A DNA stretch of 64,000 nucleotides, taken from the NCBI GenBank assembly GCA_037385685.1, contig JARRMW010000001.1, forward strand, positions 85,769 to 149,768, in the 5' to 3' direction. The notes under the pieces are model-generated. The model ran no database searches. It worked only from the letters and a program-made list of their open reading frames with translations, and was not told where the DNA came from. Positions 15,169 to 23,265 of the stretch are shown here, piece by piece. A program made the position numbers and the translations under genes. The number at the start of each line of letters is the position of its first letter. The stretch's first letter is position 1. The DNA comes from Sva-25 sp037385685. GTDB lineage: Bacteria > Pseudomonadota > Gammaproteobacteria > Chromatiales > Chromatiaceae.

Positions 15169-15966
15169 CTACTCCCGCGAAGAGACCGAGGTGGTGGCAC
15201 GGATCTCATGCACATCCTCACCTCTGGTGATACGCAGAACGAGCTTCCAGATTCCGGGACGGGGCATGGTCAGGGATGTTTCGTAGAAACCATACTCGGC
15301 AGCCTCGGCGAGCTCGAAGCTGAAATCATCGTCACTGCTCGACGGGCGCAGGAACTCACCCGTCACGCTGGCACCACGGATGGGTACACCATCGCGATCA
15401 CGCACCTCGACCATGAAAAGCTCCGGATCGCCAACGACAGGTTTCTGCTTCCACCCCTTGCGGACTTGCCAGCCACGCTCATGTTGTTCCTCGACATCCT
15501 TGAGGTAGGCGTTGTACAACGCCTCTTTCTCATGGAAATCATGGGAGACGGTTCCGGGAAAGCGCGAATTGGCAACGCTGCTGGTTTGAGGCTCTGGCAG
15601 CAGTTTCGAAAATATACCCGTGATGCCCGTTTCAGCCAGGGTGACGAAGATCACGTTGACGGCCACAACGAACACAAAGAATGCAAAGATGACGGCAGGA
15701 CCCCAGTGCCAGCTCTTTCCTGCACGGCGGCCGATGATGCCGAGTACATAGGCCATGACAAGAAAGATGCCGATTTCAATCGCGAAGACATCGCCACCCG
15801 GCCAGTTGATGATGACCCAGGGAATATAGAGACCGATCACGCCGAGTGCGATGATCATTGCCATGGCCTTTCCATCAAGCTTCGTCAGGAAACGCAGCAG
15901 CACGAAAGCCAGGATCTCCAGCCCGACCCCGATCCCGATAACAGCAAGCAAGCCGGTCGTATTCAT
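15169..15966 (-). CDS. ccoH: CcoH/FixH family protein with an extra N-terminal membrane domain
   Basis: Residues from about 87 to 265 are a normal FixH protein: a helix (WHWGPAVIFAFFVFVVAVNV), the periplasmic motif FPGTVSHDFHEKEALYNAY and a beta-rich C-terminal domain. FixH/CcoH stabilises the cbb3 complex during assembly. The first 85 residues form three more hydrophobic helices (about 5-25, 36-56, 62-80) that standard FixH proteins of about 150-170 residues lack. The gene sits between ccoG and ccoI with gaps of 3-4 bases. The N-terminal addition may be a fused small membrane protein. Confidence 0.88.
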   Translation of the reverse strand: MNTTGLLAVIGIGVGLEILAFVLLRFLTKLDGKAMAMIIALGVIGLYIPWVIINWPGGDVFAIEIGIFLVMAYVLGIIGRRAGKSWHWGPAVIFAFFVFVVAVNVIFVTLAETGITGIFSKLLPEPQTSSVANSRFPGTVSHDFHEKEALYNAYLKDVEEQHERGWQVRKGWKQKPVVGDPELFMVEVRDRDGVPIRGASVTGEFLRPSSSDDDFSFELAEAAEYGFYETSLTMPRPGIWKLVLRITRGEDVHEIRATTSVSSRE

Positions 15967-15969
15967 GCC

Positions 15970-17397
15970 TCAGTTCCTTCCTGGCCAGGAGAAAACAGCA
16001 TCCTTCTCGAATGGCTGCAGATCTGCCCGGTTGACCGGAACAGCACGAATCCCGAACTGCTGCGAGCCGGCCTTGACTGCTTCCGGGTCATACTTGATAT
16101 GCGCACGCAGACGTAACCGCTGGTCAGGTGCGAGCTCGATATGGCTGAAATTGCCGAGATCGAGTTCGGCTCCCTCGAGGCCGACAACCTCGAACTCGAG
16201 TTCGAGCGGTCCACCGGTCTTGTTGTTCATCTTGAACTCATAGCTGTTCTGGATGCGCCCGTCTGACAGAGTGACATAGAGGGGCTGGCGTTCCTGCGCG
16301 ACCGAAAGATCGAACAACTGCTGATGCGAGACGTTCCATACCAGCGCAGCGACGATGACCAGCAACACAAGGAAGTAGCCGAGCACCTTCGGGCGCAGCA
16401 ACCGCGCCCGTCTGCCCTCTTCGGCCTGGCGTTCGGATGTATAGGCAACCAGGCCCCGCTCCCATCCGAGCGAATCCATGATGGCGTCACAGGCATCGAT
16501 GCAGAGCGCGCAGGAGATACACTGGATCTGGAGGCCGTTGCGGATGTCGATACCTGTCGGGCAAACCTGTACACAATAGCCACAATCGATACAGTCTCCC
16601 ACACCGGCCGCCTGTCGCTCCTCCTGGCTCTTGAGACCCTTTCCGAGCTTGGCGCGACCAGCGCTGCCCTCGCCGCGCTTGCTGTCATAGGAAACGACCA
16701 GCGTATCCTTGTCGAACATGACGCTCTGGAAACGGGAATAGGGACACATGTAGGTGCAGACCTGTTCGCGCGCATGTCCAGCCATCACGTAGGTGGTAGC
16801 CGTCAGAAAGAGCGTGGTACCGTAGGCCGCGAAGGGAGCCTTCCCGGTAAAGTAATCCACGATCAGGTCAGGCGCGTTGCCCCAGTAGAGCACGAAACTC
16901 AGTCCGGTCGCGAAGGCGACCAGGAGCCAAAGCAGGTGCGTCAAGCCGAGTTTCAGTAGTTTCTCGCCATTCATCGGCTGTTTTGCGAGACGGATCCTTG
17001 CCGGCCGCTCTCCCTGCACAAGCCGCTCGACAAGCACGAATACATCGGTCCAGAGCGTCTGAAAGCAGAAGTAGCCACAGAATACGCGGCCGGCAATTCC
17101 GGTGACGAAGAAAAGCAGGTAGGCCGCCAGCATCAGGAACCCGGCAAGCCAGAAAATATCCTGCGGATAAACGGTCAGGCCGAAGAGATAGAACTTGCGA
17201 CCGACGAGATCGAACAGGACAGCCTGGTCAGGACCCGCGGCACGCTCCCAGCGCAACCACGGCAACAGGAAGTAGACGCCGTAGGCGAAGACGAGGATCG
17301 CCCATTTGATATTGCGAAAACGCCCCTTGACCGAACGCGGAAAAATCGAGCGCCTGGCTTCATAGAGAGGTTGCTGGTCTGTCTGCTGGTTTGCCAT
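15970..17397 (-). CDS. ccoG: Cytochrome c oxidase accessory protein CcoG (RdxA/FixG)
   Basis: This 475-residue membrane ferredoxin has about five membrane segments in its first 220 residues, two 4Fe-4S motifs (CIDCGYCVQVCP and CISCALCIDACD), a further helix and a C-terminal Ig-like periplasmic domain. CcoG is thought to reduce Cu2+ to Cu+ for delivery to the cbb3 oxidase. The start MANQQTDQQP at 17397 is preceded by AAGAG; an upstream Met at 17433 lies in the terminator hairpin and was rejected. It is the first gene of ccoG-ccoH-ccoI-ccoS. Confidence 0.95.
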   Translation of the reverse strand: MANQQTDQQPLYEARRSIFPRSVKGRFRNIKWAILVFAYGVYFLLPWLRWERAAGPDQAVLFDLVGRKFYLFGLTVYPQDIFWLAGFLMLAAYLLFFVTGIAGRVFCGYFCFQTLWTDVFVLVERLVQGERPARIRLAKQPMNGEKLLKLGLTHLLWLLVAFATGLSFVLYWGNAPDLIVDYFTGKAPFAAYGTTLFLTATTYVMAGHAREQVCTYMCPYSRFQSVMFDKDTLVVSYDSKRGEGSAGRAKLGKGLKSQEERQAAGVGDCIDCGYCVQVCPTGIDIRNGLQIQCISCALCIDACDAIMDSLGWERGLVAYTSERQAEEGRRARLLRPKVLGYFLVLLVIVAALVWNVSHQQLFDLSVAQERQPLYVTLSDGRIQNSYEFKMNNKTGGPLELEFEVVGLEGAELDLGNFSHIELAPDQRLRLRAHIKYDPEAVKAGSQQFGIRAVPVNRADLQPFEKDAVFSWPGRN

Positions 17398-17410
17398 GTG
17401 CTCTTGCCTA

Positions 17411-17446
17411 GACAAAAACAGCGGACATGGCATCGCATGTCCGCTG
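17411..17446 (-). terminator. Intrinsic terminator after ccoNOQP
   Basis: A perfect 11-bp stem (CAGCGGACATG / CATGTCCGCTG) with a 6-base loop is followed on the minus strand by TTTTTG. It separates the structural operon ccoNOQP from the assembly operon ccoGHIS. Confidence 0.8.
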
Positions 17447-17469
17447 TCAGCCCGGGGCTGAATCAGCGG

Positions 17470-18411
17470 TTACTTGCCGCCACCGCGCTGGTGAACATAG
17501 ATAGCGAGCTGCTTGATCTCGTCATCACTGAGACGACCGGACCATCCCGGCATGACACGGTTAATACCGTCGTGGATCACCTTTTTGACAGCAACAAGCT
17601 TCGCTTCGGTCGTCGGCGCAGACGGCACATTGGCCACGGTCCAGATGGCATCGGTGAGGTTGGCCGCACCCTGCGACTCAAGACCCGTCGCCTCCTTCGT
17701 ATGGCAGTAATGGCAACCACCGGTCTGCCCGTTAAAGATCTCTTTCCCGGCCGCAACCTTCTGCGCATCAAGGCCTTCCATCGACAGGCTCAGGACATAA
17801 CTGGCGACCTGGTCAAGCTGCTCCTCGCTGAGCGTGGAACCAAATGCCGGCATGTAGCCGTTACGACCTTTTACCAGGGTCTCCTCGATATCCTCCAGCT
17901 TGCCACCCCAGAGCCAGGCATCGTCTGCCAGATTTGGATAGAGCCCGAACGCGCTGGCCGGCAACGCCGCACCGTGTCCGTGGCAGGCCGCACAGTTATC
18001 GGCGAAAAGCACCTTGGCCGTGGACTCGGTAAACGCCATCATGTCCGGATCAGAAAGGATTTCGTCATAGCTCGCAGCGTTGACCTTTTCCAGATAGGCT
18101 TTCTGCTTGAGCGACTCCTCGCCAGTCTGCATCTCCTCAATCAGCAGCGCGCGTGTATTCCAGTGGGTCGTAACCTCCTCGCCCTGATCGTTCTTGAAGG
18201 TGATCGTGTTACCTACACCCTTGGTATAGGTGTTGGCGTAGGGCCAGGTCGGGTAAATCAACCAGTAGACCAGGGAAAAAATGACCGTGGCGTAGAAAGT
18301 CCAGACCCACCAGCGGGGCAGCGGGTTGTTGAATTCCTGCAAATCACCGTCCCATGCATGTCCGGTGGTCTGTACGGCGCCGCTTTGCTGTTGCTGTGTA
18401 TTCTCACTCAT
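17470..18411 (-). CDS. ccoP: cbb3-type cytochrome c oxidase subunit III (CcoP), dihaem
   Basis: This 313-residue membrane-bound dihaem cytochrome c has an N-terminal helix (about 35-55, WWVWTFYATVIFSLVYWLIYP) and two haem-c sites, CAACH (about 142) and CHYCH (about 233). It takes electrons from soluble cytochromes and passes them to CcoO and CcoN. Its ATG overlaps the ccoQ stop by four bases. The order ccoN-ccoO-ccoQ-ccoP is the standard one. Confidence 0.96.
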   Translation of the reverse strand: MSENTQQQQSGAVQTTGHAWDGDLQEFNNPLPRWWVWTFYATVIFSLVYWLIYPTWPYANTYTKGVGNTITFKNDQGEEVTTHWNTRALLIEEMQTGEESLKQKAYLEKVNAASYDEILSDPDMMAFTESTAKVLFADNCAACHGHGAALPASAFGLYPNLADDAWLWGGKLEDIEETLVKGRNGYMPAFGSTLSEEQLDQVASYVLSLSMEGLDAQKVAAGKEIFNGQTGGCHYCHTKEATGLESQGAANLTDAIWTVANVPSAPTTEAKLVAVKKVIHDGINRVMPGWSGRLSDDEIKQLAIYVHQRGGGK

Positions 18412-18629
18412 GATGATTTACCTTTCTCATCCGGTTTGGACGATTCACGCTCTTCTGGTTCTGATCCGGGCTTGTCGTCATCAGCAAAAGGAATGTACTT
18501 GTAGGATTCCAGTCGCTGCTTGCGTTTCTTGCCTGTGTAGATGTAGACGACGATGGCAATAAATGTGATAAAGAAGATCAGCAGCGCAACCGGCTTGCTG
18601 CCTTCCATCGACGTCAACCATTCGGGCAT
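18408..18629 (-). CDS. ccoQ: cbb3-type oxidase subunit CcoQ
   Basis: This 73-residue protein has one membrane helix (about 12-32, SKPVALLIFFITFIAIVVYIY), a basic stretch and a long acidic/Ser tail. Position and plan identify it as CcoQ/FixQ, which stabilises the cbb3 complex. It is longer than many CcoQ proteins because of the charged tail. The ATG at 18629 is preferred over a GTG one codon upstream. It overlaps ccoP by four bases. Confidence 0.9.
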   Translation of the reverse strand: MPEWLTSMEGSKPVALLIFFITFIAIVVYIYTGKKRKQRLESYKYIPFADDDKPGSEPEERESSKPDEKGKSS

Positions 18630-18656
18630 CACGAATCGTCCCCTGTCTTATGACGG

Positions 18657-19403
18657 TTAACGGAACTCGGCGAAGTAACCTTCGTCGTACTTGCTAAAGT
18701 CGACAAGGGTGCCAAGCATCTGCAAATAGGCAACGAGGGCGTCCATTTCCGTCAACTTGCTGCGGTCGCCGTCGAAGTTACCCTGTTGTGCCTGGGCCAG
18801 CAGGTTCTCCTGGGCCCTGTGGATGTTGAACATATCGGCCATCTCCTTGCCGAACTTCTCAACATTCTGCTCGTACTCGACGTCAGTTTCCGAATAGGGC
18901 ACACCCACTGTCTTGAGTGCACGCATCTTGCCGGCGATGTCGGAATAGTCGAGCGAGGTGTCGGCAAGCCAGGGATAGTTAGGCATGATCGAATCCGGAA
19001 CGACAGACCGCGGCGCCTTCAGGTGCTGGACATGCCAGTCATTTGAGTACTTGCCACCGACACGCGCAAGGTCAGGGCCTGTACGCTTGGATCCCCACTG
19101 GAACGGGTGGTCATACTGCGATTCGGCCGCCAGCGAATAGTGACCATAGCGCAGATCTTCGTCCCGGAACGGCCTGATCATCTGGGAGTGACAGGTATAG
19201 CATCCCTCACGGATGTAGATATCCCGCCCGGCCTGCTCCAGCGGCGTGTATGGACGCACGCCCTCGACTTTCTCGATTGTCTCGTCGATATAGAAAAGCG
19301 GAACGATCTCCACGAGACCACCGATACTGATGACAACCATGGTGAGCGCAATCAGCAGCCCGGCATTAATCTCGATACTTTCATGTGCGAATCGGAATTT
19401 CAT
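18657..19403 (-). CDS. ccoO: cbb3-type cytochrome c oxidase subunit II (CcoO), monohaem
   Basis: This 248-residue membrane-anchored monohaem cytochrome c has an N-terminal helix (about 12-36), the haem site CYTCHSQMIRPF (about 68) and the methionine region MPNYPW. It carries electrons from CcoP to the catalytic subunit. It starts two bases after the ccoN stop. Confidence 0.96.
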   Translation of the reverse strand: MKFRFAHESIEINAGLLIALTMVVISIGGLVEIVPLFYIDETIEKVEGVRPYTPLEQAGRDIYIREGCYTCHSQMIRPFRDEDLRYGHYSLAAESQYDHPFQWGSKRTGPDLARVGGKYSNDWHVQHLKAPRSVVPDSIMPNYPWLADTSLDYSDIAGKMRALKTVGVPYSETDVEYEQNVEKFGKEMADMFNIHRAQENLLAQAQQGNFDGDRSKLTEMDALVAYLQMLGTLVDFSKYDEGYFAEFR

Positions 19404-19405
19404 GA

Positions 19406-20866
19406 TCAGACTCCTGCCTTGGCCATCCTGGCCGCGATTTTGGCTTCAATTTCAGCCTGCTCTTTCTTGGCAGTGCGAATCGTCATATAGATGTTGAAGG
19501 CCATCGTCAGGATGCCACTGACGAAGAACATGCCCCCGATCATGCGGGTCGCAAGCGGCAGGTGCATGAAAGTCACTGTTTCGATGAAGGTATAGGCGAG
19601 GTTGCCATAGTCATCGAAAGCACGCAGCATCAGGCCCTGACCGATACCGGAAACCCACATCGCAGTGATGTAGAGCACGATGCCGATCGTTGCCAGCCAG
19701 AAGTGAACATAGACCAGCTTCTTGCTCCACAGCTCCGTATCATAGAGACGCGGGATCATGTGATAAAAGGAACCAAAACTGACCATCGCGACCCAGCCGA
19801 GGGCACCGGAGTGAACGTGCCCGACGGTCCAGTCGGTGTAGTGAGACAGGGCATTGACGCTCTTCAGGGACATCATCGGCCCTTCAAAGGTTGACATGCC
19901 ATAGAACGCCAGTGCCGTAATCAGGAACAGCATGATGGGATCCGTGCGCAGTTTGTCCCAGGCACCGGAGAGCGTCATGATGCCGTTGATCATGCCTCCC
20001 CAGGAGGGCATCAGCAGCAGGATCGAGAAGGTAGCCGCCAGCGAGGATGTCCAGTCCGGCAATGCCGTCCAGTGCAGGTGGTGTGCGCCAACCCACATGT
20101 AGAGGAAGGACAGTGCCCAGAAGTGGACAATCGAGAGCCGGTACGAATAAACCGGACGTCCTGCCTGCTTGGGGACGAAGTAGTACATCATGCCAAGAAA
20201 GGCTGCTGTCAGGAAGAAACCAACGGCATTATGACCGTACCACCACTGGGTCATGGCGTCCTGCACACCGGAGAAGGCACTGTAGGACTGCAGGCTGAAC
20301 ATGCTGACCGGCACAGCCAGGTTGTTGAAAATATGCAGGATGGCGGTCGCCAGGATAAAGGCCATGTAGAACCAGTTGGCAACGTAGATATGCGGCTGCG
20401 AGCGGCGGCGAAGCGTCTGCACGTAAACCATGAAGTAGATGACCCAGGTAACGGCGATCAGCAGGTCTATTGGCCAGACGAACTCTGCATATTCACGACC
20501 CTGCGTGTAGCCATTGACGTAACCGATCACACCGAGCAGGACCGAAAGCTGCCAGCCCCAGAATGTGAGGTTCGCCATGAAATCGCTGTAGAGACGCGCC
20601 TGGCAGGTTCGCTGTACAACGTAGTAGGAAGTCGCAAACAGGGCACTGCCGCCAAATCCGAAGATGACAAGCGTCGTGTGAACCGGGCGCAGGCGACCGA
20701 ATGTGATTTGCGGTGTATCGAAGTTCAGGAACGGGAATGCCAGTTCAGCGGCAATGTAGGTACCCGCGATCATGCCGAGTACCCCCCAGAACAACGCCAT
20801 GATGGAGAATTTTTTGATTATGTCGTAGTTGTACTGCGCATCGACCGCAGAAGCCCCGTGTGCCAT
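19406..20866 (-). CDS. ccoN: cbb3-type cytochrome c oxidase subunit I (CcoN)
   Basis: This 486-residue polytopic catalytic subunit has 12 or so helices and the conserved His ligands for haem b, haem b3 and CuB (for example RPVHTTLVIFGFGGSALF, QWWYGHNAVGFFLT and VGAHHLHWTALPDW). It reduces O2 with high affinity and pumps protons, and is used under low oxygen. ATG 20866 is preferred over a TTG at 20890 because GGGGTG lies upstream at good spacing. No FNR box is visible in the 81 bases before it, so it may be transcribed from the copZ promoter. Confidence 0.95.
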   Translation of the reverse strand: MAHGASAVDAQYNYDIIKKFSIMALFWGVLGMIAGTYIAAELAFPFLNFDTPQITFGRLRPVHTTLVIFGFGGSALFATSYYVVQRTCQARLYSDFMANLTFWGWQLSVLLGVIGYVNGYTQGREYAEFVWPIDLLIAVTWVIYFMVYVQTLRRRSQPHIYVANWFYMAFILATAILHIFNNLAVPVSMFSLQSYSAFSGVQDAMTQWWYGHNAVGFFLTAAFLGMMYYFVPKQAGRPVYSYRLSIVHFWALSFLYMWVGAHHLHWTALPDWTSSLAATFSILLLMPSWGGMINGIMTLSGAWDKLRTDPIMLFLITALAFYGMSTFEGPMMSLKSVNALSHYTDWTVGHVHSGALGWVAMVSFGSFYHMIPRLYDTELWSKKLVYVHFWLATIGIVLYITAMWVSGIGQGLMLRAFDDYGNLAYTFIETVTFMHLPLATRMIGGMFFVSGILTMAFNIYMTIRTAKKEQAEIEAKIAARMAKAGV

Positions 20867-20947
20867 GAGTACACCCCAATGCTTTTTCAAGTTGAATTTT
20901 CTGACGCGCCTGGCCGCATGGCGACCAGTAGAGGATACGACCGCAGC

Positions 20948-21232
20948 TCAGTCGTTGTCCGTCCCGCTCATTCGCCCGATCGCACAGCTCACAAAAGACT
21001 TCGCCTTTGCGGTCGCTGCCTCGATACCTTCAGCAGTTCCGGTTTCCGGATAGCCGAGACTTGCCAGTCTGGCGACGATCTCCTCACGTCGCTCTTCCGT
21101 GGAATCGATCCTGACGACGCCCTGCTCGATATCCACGGAAACGGGTGCCTCGAAGGCCTCCTCGAGTTTCGTTCGGATCGTGTTAGCGCAACCGCCGCAT
21201 TTGATGTTGTCCACCTGAATTTCGAGTGTCAT
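20948..21232 (-). CDS. Heavy-metal-associated domain protein (CopZ-like copper chaperone)
   Basis: This 94-residue protein has one HMA ferredoxin-like domain (1-67) with the Cu+-binding motif KCGGCAN near its start, then a basic C-terminal tail of about 27 residues with one more Cys. It is a likely cytoplasmic copper chaperone. Its place upstream of ccoN suggests that it supplies copper for oxidase assembly through CcoI. GGAGG 8 bases before the ATG at 21232 fixes the start. A strong predicted promoter lies about 75 bases upstream. Confidence 0.87.
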   Translation of the reverse strand: MTLEIQVDNIKCGGCANTIRTKLEEAFEAPVSVDIEQGVVRIDSTEERREEIVARLASLGYPETGTAEGIEAATAKAKSFVSCAIGRMSGTDND

Positions 21233-21304
21233 ATTGATACCTCCAGCCCATACTGTTGTCGACACCAATATCACACCGGACTCCGGGCATGATCGGGGGC
21301 GGCA

Positions 21305-21333
21305 ATAATATTAGATCAGGCTAATACAGTCAA
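21305..21333 (-). promoter_or_regulatory. Sigma-70 promoter with a palindromic operator in its spacer, upstream of copZ
   Basis: Read on the minus strand there is a TTGACT -35 (21333-21328), a 17-base spacer and a TATTAT -10 (21310-21305), each matching consensus at five of six positions. The spacer holds the perfect inverted repeat ATTAG-N6-CTAAT (21310-21325). An operator in that position would let a regulator act directly on polymerase. It should drive copZ and perhaps ccoNOQP. The rest of the 21233-21540 gap is AT-rich, with a lone TATAAT at 21390-21395 that may serve the opposite direction. Confidence 0.6.
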
Positions 21334-21540
21334 AGATAATCTCGGGTTTTCCCGCGTTTCCACTTGCACTACTGTTTCATTTATAGAACTATAATCGATA
21401 TTTATTTGTGACAGATTGACGCACTGCTGCAAAATCTGTAATCGGGTGATAATAGGCATTGTAAAAATAATAAAGACCCGGGCGGCCATGACAACAACAA
21501 AATCAACGCCACCTCGTGCCAGACAACCAAGGGAAACCAG

Positions 21541-22020
21541 TTGCCAATCTCTGCAAGCAACAACAACGCGGACACGCATCAAATCGTGGTCCGGCCAAAC
21601 GCCTCCCTGACACCCGGCGGCGCGGTGCTCTTTTTTGCTTGCGTGTCAATTGTTTCCCTGGGGATAGCCATCAGATTCATGTTGCTTGGCTTATGGATGA
21701 TCATGCCATTTGCCTTGCTGGAGCTGGCGTTGCTGGGCGCCTGCATCCTGTACATATTGCGTCGCAATGATCGCATGGAGGCTATTGATGTCGACCGGCA
21801 TCGACTCACACTCATCCAGAAGGAACATGGCCGTGAGAGACGCCAGCAATTCCAGCGCTACTGGGTACAGATCATAAGAGAAAGAGGGCCACACGCCTGG
21901 TACCCGAGCAGACTGCTGCTCCGTTCGCACGGCAAGTCCGTGGAGATCGCCAGTTTCCTGGACGAGGAAGAGAGACAGCAACTGGAACAAAACCTGCGCA
22001 TGGCAATTGCTACCGGCTGA
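21541..22020 (+). CDS. DUF2244 domain-containing membrane protein
   Basis: This 159-residue protein has the DUF2244 plan: a short N-terminal segment with VVRPNASLT, two adjacent membrane helices (about 28-45 and 50-72), then a soluble domain (RLTLIQKEHGRER and SRLLLRSHGKSVEIASFLDEEE). The family often lies upstream of aa3/caa3 oxidase operons, as here, and is probably linked to that oxidase, but its role is not established. The start is TTG at 21541 with AAGGGA six bases upstream; the next in-frame ATG is inside the first helix. Confidence 0.78.
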   Translation: MPISASNNNADTHQIVVRPNASLTPGGAVLFFACVSIVSLGIAIRFMLLGLWMIMPFALLELALLGACILYILRRNDRMEAIDVDRHRLTLIQKEHGRERRQQFQRYWVQIIRERGPHAWYPSRLLLRSHGKSVEIASFLDEEERQQLEQNLRMAIATG

Positions 22021-22106
22021 GACCACCCGGCAAGAGCCTGCCAAACTGGATAACCGACAATTCGATCATCTGAAAAGGGTGAGAAATCAACCTGAAGGGG
22101 GACTTG

Positions 22107-23237
22107 ATGATAACAAGAGCAATCAAGCGCGTGCTCGCGTCAGCGGCGTTGGCCATCATAGCCAGCCCGGCACTGGCGGGCTTCGATGAACTGAACCTCA
22201 CACAAGGGGTCACACCAATCTCCCGCGAGGTCTATGACCTGCATATGTGGATCCTGTGGGTCTGCATCATCATCGGGATCATCGTCTTCGGCGCAATGGC
22301 CTGGTCGATCATCTATCACCGAAAATCGAAAGGCGCCGTGCCGGCAACCTTTCACGAGAGTACAAAGCTCGAGATCCTCTGGACAGCCGTTCCCTTCCTG
22401 ATCCTCATTACCATCGCCGTTCCCGCCACATCGACGCTCCTTTACATGAAGGACACCAGCACGGGTTCCGACATAACGATCAAGGTCACAGGGCACCAGT
22501 GGAAGTGGCAGTACGAATACATGGACGAGGGCATCGATTTCATCAGCAACCTCCACCCGGACCACAACAACGCCCGCATGAAAGGCTCGGGGACCGATGT
22601 TACGACCATCGACCACTACCTGCTGGATGTCGATGAGCCCCTGGTGCTTCCCGTTGACAAGAAAATCCGTTTTCTTCTGACGGCTTCCGATGTCATTCAT
22701 GCCTGGTGGGTGCCGGAGCTGGGCCAGAAGCAGGACGCTATCCCGGGATACATCAACGAGATGTGGGCCAAAATCGAAAAGGAAGGCACCTACCGCGGCA
22801 ATTGCGCGGAGCTTTGCGGCAAGGACCACGGCTTCATGCCGATCGTGGTCAAGGCGGTCAGCGATGCCGACTATCAGAAATGGCTCGGCGAGAAGAAGCA
22901 GGCCGCCGAGGCGGCAGCAGCCGGCGCAGACCGGGAGTGGACCATGGATGAACTCATGGCCAAGGGCCAGCAGGTCTACAACACCAACTGCATGGCATGC
23001 CATGGCATGAACGGCGAAGGCGGCGTCGGCAAGCCTATCGCCGGGTCGCCAATCGCCAGCGGTGACGCAACTGCACACATCGACCTCATCCTCAAGGGTG
23101 TCAGCGGCACGGCCATGGCCGGATATGCTGCCATCCTCAACGATGTCGATCTTGCCGCCGTCATTACCTACCAGCGCAAGGCCTTCGGTAACGACGCAAG
23201 CATCGTTCAACCGTCCGATATCAAAGCAGTTCGCTAA
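22107..23237 (+). CDS. ctaC: caa3-type cytochrome c oxidase subunit II (CtaC/CoxB) with a cytochrome c domain
   Basis: This is a 376-residue precursor: signal peptide (about 1-23), two membrane helices (about 47-70 and 88-108), a CuA domain with the aromatic motif HQWKWQYEY and the ligand set GNCAELCGKDHGFM, then a C-terminal cytochrome c domain with CMACH (about 296). The fused cytochrome makes it caa3-type. It receives electrons and passes them to haem a in CtaD. ATG 22107 follows a TTG; AAGGGG lies upstream. Confidence 0.95.
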   Translation: MITRAIKRVLASAALAIIASPALAGFDELNLTQGVTPISREVYDLHMWILWVCIIIGIIVFGAMAWSIIYHRKSKGAVPATFHESTKLEILWTAVPFLILITIAVPATSTLLYMKDTSTGSDITIKVTGHQWKWQYEYMDEGIDFISNLHPDHNNARMKGSGTDVTTIDHYLLDVDEPLVLPVDKKIRFLLTASDVIHAWWVPELGQKQDAIPGYINEMWAKIEKEGTYRGNCAELCGKDHGFMPIVVKAVSDADYQKWLGEKKQAAEAAAAGADREWTMDELMAKGQQVYNTNCMACHGMNGEGGVGKPIAGSPIASGDATAHIDLILKGVSGTAMAGYAAILNDVDLAAVITYQRKAFGNDASIVQPSDIKAVR

Positions 23238-23265
23238 CCGCCAGAGAGTCAAGTGGAGAAAGAAT

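Noticed and set aside
20072..21292. 406-codon plus-strand open frame across ccoN and copZ
   Set aside because: It is antisense to ccoN and copZ, whose motifs, ribosome-binding sites and operon context are convincing.
21310..21325. FNR/ANR box upstream of copZ-ccoN
   Set aside because: The palindrome is ATTAG-N6-CTAAT and does not match TTGAT-N4-ATCAA; no proper FNR box was found between 20867 and 21540.
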